A program made the translations under genes and the position numbers. From NCBI GenBank assembly GCA_002435305.1, contig DJMH01000014.1:6517-12656 (forward strand): a DNA stretch of 6,140 nucleotides, read 5' to 3'. Of this stretch, positions 1 to 5,789 are shown one piece after another. Under the pieces are notes generated by a model that worked only from the letters and a program-made list of their open reading frames with translations, had not been told where the DNA came from and did no database searches. The DNA comes from Dehalococcoidia bacterium UBA6495. GTDB taxonomy: Bacteria > Chloroflexota > Dehalococcoidia > Lucifugimonadales > UBA826. How positions within the stretch are numbered: the stretch's first letter is position 1; every line of letters begins with the position of its first letter.

Positions 1-1211
1 TATGGGCCGAATTTATTAAGTTTTCCTGCATGGGATAGAACCAGTAGCATAAGTTCTTCTGCCAGGATACGCCCTATCGTGCCTTCTCGACAGCTGTTTT
101 CTGTGAACTGGCTTCCGACCTTGCCTTGGGATAACTTGGAGTTGATCAAAAAGGGTACAGGATGCCAACTGTGAGAAGAGAAATAAGATGGCGTTGAATG
201 GTCTCCACATATGACTATCACGTCAGGTTCCAATTGGACAACCCGTTCAAGTTTTTTATCGAATTCCTCAAGCATAGCCACTTTTTGGCTAAAGTTTCCG
301 TCCTCCCCTGCACTATCGGCAGGTTTGTAATGCAGGAAAAAATAATCGTAACCTTTAGAGAAATTCATTTCTAAGGTCTTGATTTCGTCCTCAAAAGTTT
401 GCTTCGAGTTTAGTACCTCCATACCCAAAAGGCCTGCAACTCCTCTATACATTGGATAGGCGGCTATTGCTGCAGGATTCAGAGCATATGATGAGCCGAA
501 ATGCGGCAATTCAGGTATATTTGAGAAACCGCGCAATAAGATGCCGTTCGCACTTTTTTTGTGTTCCCTGAGGATTTCCATACTTCTTTGGGTAAAAAGA
601 TTAACTGCCAAGGCTGTCCCAGTACCTCCCTCAGAGGTTGGATTCGAGACCAAAGGTGCAATACCTGTAATTTGAGGATCGGTTTCTGAAACATTAGGAG
701 AAGAGGTTTCTCCCTTGAGAACCAAAACAAACCTGTAATCCATAACGGGATATATTTCGATTCCGAATCCTGGAATCTCAATTTGCTTAAGTAACTCTAC
801 TAGTTCCACGCACTCTTCAGTTGTAATTCTGCCTGCACGTCTATCCAAAATTTTGCCATCATCACCTAAAAGGCAAAAATTCCCTCTTGCCGCTACGTCT
901 CCCTTTCCTATGGGGGCCCCTATTCCTAACCCTTCCAGCACTCCTCGACCCAAGAGATACTTAATAGGGTTATATCCAAACAAAGCCATGTGCCCGGGAC
1001 CGCTGCCTGGCGTTATACCGGGAAGAACCGGGGTGCTTACTCCACAAGAACTACTAGCAGCCAACCTGTCTAGGTTTGGCAACACAGCAGCCTCTAATTC
1101 AGATTGGCCGGTTGAAGGATTTGTCATTCCACCTAGACCATCGACAACTATCATGACGATTTTTGAGGCAGTTTGTTTCCTGATACTAGATAAATATTGG
1201 AAATCGATCAT
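1..1211 (-). CDS. apgM: Cofactor-independent phosphoglycerate mutase, archaeal-type ApgM (3' end at window edge)
   Basis: Interconverts 3- and 2-phosphoglycerate without 2,3-bisphosphoglycerate, in cytosolic glycolysis/gluconeogenesis. It belongs to the alkaline phosphatase superfamily. Reading the minus strand from the ATG at 1211 gives 403 open codons. Visible motifs are VVDGLGG (22-28, metal-binding Asp24), PNLDRLA (45-51), PGSGPGH (68-74, with the presumed phospho-acceptor Ser70), LFGYNP and GRGVLEGLGIG (88-98), SEGGTGTA (193-200), a DSAGEDG segment (299-305), GDHSTP (336-341) and HSWHPVPFLI (347-356). The C-terminus, AGKLNKFGP, looks like the usual end of the family. The two leftover bases read TA, so the next codon may be the stop. 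Total length fits the roughly 400-residue family. The ATG follows the pgk stop by 6 bases, with AAGGA overlapping that stop, which suggests translational coupling. Oddity: Glu303 stands where the classical His metal ligand of this superfamily is expected. Confidence 0.95.
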   Translation of the reverse strand, partial: MIDFQYLSSIRKQTASKIVMIVVDGLGGMTNPSTGQSELEAAVLPNLDRLAASSSCGVSTPVLPGITPGSGPGHMALFGYNPIKYLLGRGVLEGLGIGAPIGKGDVAARGNFCLLGDDGKILDRRAGRITTEECVELVELLKQIEIPGFGIEIYPVMDYRFVLVLKGETSSPNVSETDPQITGIAPLVSNPTSEGGTGTALAVNLFTQRSMEILREHKKSANGILLRGFSNIPELPHFGSSYALNPAAIAAYPMYRGVAGLLGMEVLNSKQTFEDEIKTLEMNFSKGYDYFFLHYKPADSAGEDGNFSQKVAMLEEFDKKLERVVQLEPDVIVICGDHSTPSYFSSHSWHPVPFLINSKLSQGKVGSQFTENSCREGTIGRILAEELMLLVLSHAGKLNKFGP

Positions 1212-1217
1212 AATTCC

Positions 1218-2417
1218 TTAACCCTTTGTTTTCTCTCGCAGCGAAACAACTCCTGGTAGTTCCCTACCTTCCAGCAGTTCTAGAGATGCTCCCCCACCGG
1301 TAGATATATGCGTCATCTGGGCTTGAAGACCGAAAAAATTCACAGCATCTACCGTTGAACCTCCACCAATTATCGATAACATATTCCCATTTGCCAATGC
1401 CTTTGCAACGGAATGCGTACCGGCGCTGGCTTTTTCCCATTCATATACTCCCATGGGTCCATTCCAAAGAATCGTGTTACTTTTTTGAATAATAGATGAG
1501 TAATAATCCGCGGTTGTTGGCCCTATATCGACAATAATGTCGTCATAGTCCAAATCACCAGCCGATTTTGCAAGGAAATCGGAATCCTTTTGGAAGGTTT
1601 TAACCACTACCACATCAATAGGCAAAATTAATTTCGCATTGGTGGGATCATTTTCGTTTAACAGGGTCTGAGCTTGGCTAATAAAATCGGCTTCTATTGA
1701 TGAATTTCCGATTTCTTTATTTGATGCTGCTAAAAAAGTGGCAGCCATTCCTCCCCCAATACAAATGTTGTCTGCTATCTTCGCTATGCGATCCATGACT
1801 TTAATTTTGTCTGATACCTTCGCTCCTCCCAATATAGCCGTGAAGGGTAATTTGGGGTGTGATAGAGCATTTTCTAAATAATTGACCTCTTTGTCTAAAA
1901 GAAGACCTGCGTAGGAAGGCAAGAATTTTGTTATACCCAAAATAGAAGCATGGGCACGATGAGCCGCCCCAAAAGCATCGTTTATGTAAACTTCGGCTAA
2001 TTCTGATAGCTGTTTTGCAAAAGCAAGGTTGTTTTCTTCTTCTCCCCTATGAAACCGCAAATTCTCTAATAGTAGAATTTCACCCTTACCTAACTTCGAT
2101 GCGGCAGCAGCAGCACTCTCTGATACACAATCTTCAACAAACTGTACCTCTTGTTCTAGGATTTTACTTAATCTTTTTGCGATTGGCTTTAAAGACAATT
2201 GGGGGTCTCGCTTACCCTTGGGACGTCCTAGATGAGAGCACAATACCAATGAACAACCTTTGTCTATTAAATGTCTTAAAGTTGGTATCGAAGCCTTGAT
2301 GCGGGTGTCGTCCGATATGATGCTGGTTCCTTCCTGGAAAGGAACATTGTAGTCAACTCTCACTAAAGCCCTTCGGCCAGATATTTCAACATCTTCAATA
2401 GTTAGCCTGGAGGTCAT
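1218..2417 (-). CDS. pgk: Phosphoglycerate kinase
   Basis: Transfers phosphate between 1,3-bisphosphoglycerate and ADP in glycolysis/gluconeogenesis. It is cytosolic and complete at 399 residues, the normal length for a bacterial enzyme. The N-terminal substrate domain shows RVDYNVP (20-26; the usual Phe is Tyr), SHLGRPKG (61-68), LLENLRFH (116-123) and NDAFGAAHRAHAS (146-158). The C-terminal nucleotide domain shows GGAKVSDKI (198-206), WNGPMGVYE (318-326), IIGGGST (349-355) and STGGGASLELLEGRELPGV (372-390). The GGG is followed by Ser354, where most PGKs have the Asp that helps hold the Mg-nucleotide. From memory, GGGST occurs in Chloroflexota homologues. The ATG lies 3 bases after the stop of the polyprenyl-synthetase-like gene, with GAGGAA at 2429-2424 as a well-spaced ribosome binding site. 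The mutase of the next glycolytic step follows 6 bases downstream. Confidence 0.98.
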   Translation of the reverse strand: MTSRLTIEDVEISGRRALVRVDYNVPFQEGTSIISDDTRIKASIPTLRHLIDKGCSLVLCSHLGRPKGKRDPQLSLKPIAKRLSKILEQEVQFVEDCVSESAAAAASKLGKGEILLLENLRFHRGEEENNLAFAKQLSELAEVYINDAFGAAHRAHASILGITKFLPSYAGLLLDKEVNYLENALSHPKLPFTAILGGAKVSDKIKVMDRIAKIADNICIGGGMAATFLAASNKEIGNSSIEADFISQAQTLLNENDPTNAKLILPIDVVVVKTFQKDSDFLAKSAGDLDYDDIIVDIGPTTADYYSSIIQKSNTILWNGPMGVYEWEKASAGTHSVAKALANGNMLSIIGGGSTVDAVNFFGLQAQMTHISTGGGASLELLEGRELPGVVSLREKTKG

Positions 2418-2420
2418 TAT

Positions 2421-3407
2421 TTATTCCTCAAGAATTTTTTCCAAATAATCGATTAAATTTCCCGCACGGTTATTTGGGAAATCCTTTTTTACGATTGATA
2501 AAGCCTCGTCTTTGGCGCTTGTATATCGCAGTTCCGCTGATTCTTTCCCTCCCAGATCACTAAGGACATCAAGCACTGCATCAAGGTCAGAGTCCTCAAG
2601 AACTCGTTTAAAATAGACGTCACCTAATTTTCTTTTCTGAGAAGGTGTAGCTTTTTCCAAAGCAGCAATCACAGGAAATAATTTTTTCTTGTTCAAAAAT
2701 TCTATTTTTTGGTTTGAATCGGAGCCCCAGATCTGATTAATATCTAATTTTATTTGCTTCGCTTGCCCAATCAAGTGGCCTGACTGAAACAAACCTTCAC
2801 AGGCTTTGGAACTGAGCCCAGATAATTCTGCCGCCATTGAGAGCGCAGAACCGTACAAAGCTCCTGTTTTTTGGCCAGCCATTTCAAGATAGGCCGCTAC
2901 AGAGGTGTCTATTCTTTCCTGCATTTCCAAGTCTCTAAATCGGCCCTCAAATGTTACCAAGGCCCCTTTGTCTAGAAAAGACAAGGCTGCATGAGATGTC
3001 CGATCTGAAAAATGCTGCCTATCTAAGTTCATAAGAGATATTCTAGCTATGGAATGCATTCCATCTCCGGCATTGATAGCTTGCGCTGGACCCCAAACCC
3101 ACCAAAGGGAATCTTGCCCATTCCGAGTAGGGTTTCCAGATTGCACGTCATCATGTATTTCACAAAATGCGTTGACCATCTCTATAGACATGGCAGCGGG
3201 TAAAGTCAGTAAAGGGTCCCCCCCCAGAGTTTCTACGGCGATTTGTAGCAATATTCCATGGGCCCGTTCTGAGATGGTGAGACCAGGATCTAAACCATGG
3301 ATTCCCAGATGGTATGACAGCATATCGTAGAGCGGTAAAGACTTGGAATCCAAATAATCCTTCATCAAGCGATCAATTTTCGCTTGTATTTGATCTAGCG
3401 GTTCCAT
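2421..3407 (-). CDS. Polyprenyl synthetase family protein with eroded active-site motifs
   Basis: The trans-isoprenyl diphosphate synthase fold is recognisable along all 328 residues, a normal length for the family. Landmarks are ETLGGDPLLTLPAAMSIEMVNAF (59-81), EIHDDVQSGNPTRNG (83-97), WGPAQAINAGD (105-115), AGQKTGALYGSAL (177-189) and QIKLDINQIWG (218-228), then NKKKLFPVIAAL (239-250). Active members join isopentenyl diphosphate to an allylic diphosphate using two Asp-rich motifs. Here the first is DDVQS (86-90; third Asp is Ser), the second is LDINQ (221-225; first Asp lost, last position Gln), and the N-terminal GKRxRP motif reads SERAHG (46-51). The second Arg of the RRG motif is Asn96. 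Lys180-Thr181 and Arg95 remain. It may be a non-catalytic partner of another prenyl synthase or have a changed substrate; I cannot tell which. It lies between tsaC (6-base gap) and pgk (3-base gap), with GAGGGG 10 bases before the ATG. Confidence 0.88.
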   Translation of the reverse strand: MEPLDQIQAKIDRLMKDYLDSKSLPLYDMLSYHLGIHGLDPGLTISERAHGILLQIAVETLGGDPLLTLPAAMSIEMVNAFCEIHDDVQSGNPTRNGQDSLWWVWGPAQAINAGDGMHSIARISLMNLDRQHFSDRTSHAALSFLDKGALVTFEGRFRDLEMQERIDTSVAAYLEMAGQKTGALYGSALSMAAELSGLSSKACEGLFQSGHLIGQAKQIKLDINQIWGSDSNQKIEFLNKKKLFPVIAALEKATPSQKRKLGDVYFKRVLEDSDLDAVLDVLSDLGGKESAELRYTSAKDEALSIVKKDFPNNRAGNLIDYLEKILEE

Positions 3408-3413
3408 ATGGGA

Positions 3414-4103
3414 CTAACCCCTCTTTGTATCTACCAGTTTCTGTATGTCAGACATAGATATAACACCTTGCCTTATCAGTTTAACCTCATTGTCTTCAAA
3501 ATAGACTATAGTGGAAAGCTGTGACGAAATAGATGCACCACCATCGAGAATTAGGTCTAGAGATGAATCCTTAAATTGGTGTAGGGCCTCATTCGCTGTG
3601 GTGGCTGCCTTTTGGCCACTGATGTTGGCACTGGTGCCGGTAATGGGTTTACCTGTTTCTTCACATAGCTTTACGGCTATCTGATGGTTAGGTATACGGA
3701 ACCCAGCAGTTTTCAAACCTCCTGTAGCCACATCGGGTATGCAATCTGATTTTTCCAATACCATGGTCAACGGTCCAGGCCAGAAATTAGAGGCTAAAAC
3801 TTTGGCCATAGGAGGAACAAATTCTGATAAATCGTTTAGAGAGGATATATCTTCGATAAAAATTGGAAGTGCTGTATTAGGGGCCCTTTGTTTTACTTCA
3901 AACACCTTCGAGACTGCTATCGAATTTGTAGCTATACCCGCAATTCCATATACAGTATCAGTGGGTATGCAGACAACGCCACCTTCCAATAGTATATTAG
4001 CAGCATGTTCCAAAGAATCTTTATTTGCGGGTAATACTGTGGTTATGGCTTGGCACCTGTGAGCTGACTTTGGGCGAGTATAACATAGGCCTTTAGGACA
4101 CAA
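3414..4103 (-). CDS. tsaC: Threonylcarbamoyl-AMP synthase, single-domain TsaC/Sua5/YrdC family
   Basis: Makes L-threonylcarbamoyladenylate from threonine, bicarbonate and ATP, the first step of the t6A37 modification of ANN-decoding tRNAs. The product is then used by the TsaD complex. Motifs, numbered from the longest start: PTDTVYGIAG (47-56), the KQR basic site (71-73), WPGPLTMVLE (108-117), GFRIPNH (134-140), ITGTSANISG (154-163) and LIRQG (209-213). There is no C-terminal Sua5 domain, so this is the short bacterial form. The start is a problem. The only standard in-frame start before the first beta strand is TTG at 4103; it has no Shine-Dalgarno, an in-frame TAA lies directly upstream, and its first 19 residues do not resemble the family. 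Homology begins at ITTVLPAN (residue 20), whose ATA codon at 4046-4044 has AGGTG 7 bases before it. The true product may therefore be 210 residues. This is probably the first gene of the minus-strand operon. Confidence 0.94.
   Translation of the reverse strand: MCPKGLCYTRPKSAHRCQAITTVLPANKDSLEHAANILLEGGVVCIPTDTVYGIAGIATNSIAVSKVFEVKQRAPNTALPIFIEDISSLNDLSEFVPPMAKVLASNFWPGPLTMVLEKSDCIPDVATGGLKTAGFRIPNHQIAVKLCEETGKPITGTSANISGQKAATTANEALHQFKDSSLDLILDGGASISSQLSTIVYFEDNEVKLIRQGVISMSDIQKLVDTKRG
4054..4058 (-). promoter_or_regulatory. Candidate ribosome binding site for tsaC, ahead of an ATA start
   Basis: The minus strand reads AGGTG here, complementary to the 3' end of 16S rRNA. It is followed by a 7-base spacer and then ATA at 4046-4044, exactly where TsaC/Sua5 homology begins. 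Either ATA is a rare start codon or the base is a sequencing error for ATG. No comparable site precedes the TTG at 4103. Confidence 0.4.
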
Positions 4104-4105
4104 TT
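4077..4105 (-). promoter_or_regulatory. Candidate promoter for the tsaC-pps-pgk-apgM operon
   Basis: Reading the minus strand, TGTTATACT (4085-4077) is an extended -10: a TG, one base, then TATACT, a 5/6 match to TATAAT. TTGTGT lies upstream (4103-4098) as a weak -35 with a rather short 15-base spacer. Transcription would begin near 4070, downstream of the TTG at 4103 and about 24 bases before the ATA at 4046. This was found by eye only, and -10-like sequences are common in DNA of this composition. Confidence 0.4.
4079..4084 (+). promoter_or_regulatory. Candidate -10 element for guaA, overlapping the opposite-strand -10
   Basis: TATAAC on the plus strand matches TATAAT at 5 of 6 positions and shares bases 4079-4082 with the minus-strand TATACT. 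No good -35 is seen at 16-18 bases; TTGGCA at 4050-4055 is too far away. Transcription would start near 4091, giving a leader of about 15 bases to the ATG at 4106 or about 138 bases to the ATG at 4229. Confidence 0.35.
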
Positions 4106-4218
4106 ATGAACGAAGATCAAGGATTAGATAGTACCCGTCGCATAACTTCTAGCGACGATCTTGAAGTTTCAGCTTATCTTGAAATATCTCAAGAGAAAGC
4201 AGGATATGGGACGGCCTC

Positions 4219-4227
4219 GGAAGGTGA
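4219..4227 (+). promoter_or_regulatory. Ribosome binding site supporting the guaA start at 4229
   Basis: GGAAGGTGA lies immediately before the ATG at 4229. It offers either GGAAGG (4-base spacer) or GGTGA (1-base spacer) for pairing with 16S rRNA. The ATG at 4106 has a shorter AGGA (4095-4098, 7-base spacer). The stronger site and the standard protein length favour 4229. Confidence 0.55.
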
Positions 4228-4228
4228 A

Positions 4229-5776
4229 ATGTCACCTCAGAGGGAATCCATTCTAATTGTAGATTTTGGATCCCAATATAGCCGCTTAATTGCTAGAAGG
4301 GTCAGGGAAAGTAGTGTTTATTGCGAAATCGTTTCCTATAACACTAAATGGGGCGCTGTCAAGGGTTTAAACCCAAAAGGGATCATACTCTCAGGAGGAC
4401 CTGCCAGTGTTTATGATGAGAGGTCTCCTCTAGCCCCTCTATGGGTTTTTGAATCGGGATTACCGGTTTTGGGAATTTGCTACGGGATGCAGGTTTTGGT
4501 TCATCAACTCGGTGGTAAAGTGGCGGCCTCAACTAAGAAAGAATACGGACATGCCGTACTACATCAAAACAAACCAAATGAATCTCTGTTTACCGGGTTA
4601 CCTCAATCATTGCCCGTCTGGATGAGCCATGCTGATCAGGTTACTGAATTACCTCCCGGATTTGTATCGATGGCCCATACAGATAATTCTCCAATTGCTG
4701 TAGTTGGCAACGACAAAGGTATTCTGGGGATTCAATTTCATCCTGAGGTTGTTCACACTCCGCAAGGTTCAAATATTATCGAAAATTTCCTGACGAAAAC
4801 CTGCAATATGGGGCAGACATGGACCCCCGGTAATTTTGTATCAGATTCGATTAACAGGATCAGAGAGCAAGTTGGGGGGGGTAAAGTGATATGTGCCCTT
4901 TCAGGAGGAGTGGATTCTGCAGTGGCTGCAACTTTGGTTCACAAAGCGGTCGGAGACCAATTAACTTGCATATTTGTAAATAATGGCTTGATGAGAAGAG
5001 GTGAGCCGGACCGTGTAAAGGAAACCTTTGAAAAGTATATGGATATTAACTTTATTTTTAGTGAATCGACCGAAAGATTTCTTACCGGTCTAGCCGGTGT
5101 AATAGACCCTGAAAGGAAGAGAAAGATAATAGGTGAAGAGTTCATTAATGTTTTTGACGAAGAAGCCTCAAAATTAGGAGCTGTTGATTTTTTGACTCAG
5201 GGAACCCTATATCCGGACGTAATTGAGAGTAAAACAAGTGACAACTCTGTTTCTGCGACCATTAAAACGCATCACAATGTTGGTGGGCTTCCTGATCACA
5301 TGAAAATGGAGCTTGTAGAGCCGCTAAGATACTTATTCAAAGATGAAGTGCGACAGGTTGGCTTGGAATTAGGGCTGCCTGAGGAAATGGTCTACAGGCA
5401 ACCCTTTCCCGGTCCCGGATTGGCCATTCGAATTATGGGAGAGGTGACATCAGAGAAGTTGGAAATCTTGAGGGCTGCCGATTGGATCGTGATGGATGAG
5501 GTAAAGTCAAATGGTCTATACAACGAACTATGGCAAACTTTCGCAGTACTTACGGGGTCCAGGTCAGTAGGTGTCACAGGTGATTTCAGAACGTACGGTC
5601 ATGTGATTGCTATAAGAGCGGTGAAAAGTGACGATGCAATGACTGCCGACTGGGCTCGGCTACCCTATGACGTTTTGGCTGGTATTTCCAGTCGTATCTC
5701 AAACGAAGTTCCTGATGTGAACAGAGTAGTTTTCGATATAACCAGCAAACCTCCCGGCACCATTGAGTGGGAATGA
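4229..5776 (+). CDS. guaA: GMP synthase (glutamine-hydrolysing)
   Basis: Converts XMP, glutamine and ATP to GMP, the last step of de novo guanine nucleotide synthesis in the cytosol. Starting at the ATG at 4229 gives 515 residues, the usual family length. In that numbering the class I glutamine amidotransferase domain begins ILIVDFGSQY (8-17) and carries the nucleophile in GICYGMQ (Cys84) and the partners in FHPEV (His171, Glu173). The ATP-pyrophosphatase domain has the P-loop LSGGVDS (224-230), followed by the dimerisation domain with GGLPDHM (352-358), QPFPGPGLAIRIMG (391-404) and the terminal KPPGTIEWE. All key residues are present. The frame also extends up to an ATG at 4106, which would add 41 residues rich in Ser, Glu and Asp that I do not recognise. 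A run of eight G at 4874-4881 lies just before the P-loop segment without breaking the frame. A CoA-binding protein gene follows after 13 bases. Confidence 0.97.
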   Translation: MSPQRESILIVDFGSQYSRLIARRVRESSVYCEIVSYNTKWGAVKGLNPKGIILSGGPASVYDERSPLAPLWVFESGLPVLGICYGMQVLVHQLGGKVAASTKKEYGHAVLHQNKPNESLFTGLPQSLPVWMSHADQVTELPPGFVSMAHTDNSPIAVVGNDKGILGIQFHPEVVHTPQGSNIIENFLTKTCNMGQTWTPGNFVSDSINRIREQVGGGKVICALSGGVDSAVAATLVHKAVGDQLTCIFVNNGLMRRGEPDRVKETFEKYMDINFIFSESTERFLTGLAGVIDPERKRKIIGEEFINVFDEEASKLGAVDFLTQGTLYPDVIESKTSDNSVSATIKTHHNVGGLPDHMKMELVEPLRYLFKDEVRQVGLELGLPEEMVYRQPFPGPGLAIRIMGEVTSEKLEILRAADWIVMDEVKSNGLYNELWQTFAVLTGSRSVGVTGDFRTYGHVIAIRAVKSDDAMTADWARLPYDVLAGISSRISNEVPDVNRVVFDITSKPPGTIEWE

Positions 5777-5789
5777 AGTGAGGTAAAGA

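Noticed and set aside
479..781. Second minus-strand open frame of 100 codons inside apgM
   Set aside because: It is in another frame of apgM, whose motifs run continuously through this stretch; no homology or ribosome binding site was seen.
853..1221. Plus-strand open frame of about 122 codons
   Set aside because: It lies wholly opposite the well-conserved ApgM gene (apart from its last few bases), is Pro-rich in the way antisense frames often are, and has no recognisable domain.
3739..4062. Plus-strand open frame of about 107 codons opposite tsaC
   Set aside because: Antisense to the conserved WPGPLT-PTDTVYG part of tsaC; no recognisable protein features.
4025..4085. ATG at 4086-4084 and GTG near 4057 on the minus strand as alternative tsaC starts
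   Set aside because: Both are in a different frame that reaches a stop after about 20 codons, so they cannot start tsaC without a frameshift.
4136..4182. TTGAAG-like -35 with a 17-base spacer as a guaA promoter upstream of 4229
   Set aside because: The hexamer at the -10 distance (ATATCT) matches the consensus poorly, so it was not annotated.
4939..5577. Two short minus-strand open frames opposite guaA
   Set aside because: Both are antisense to conserved GuaA motifs and look like chance frames.
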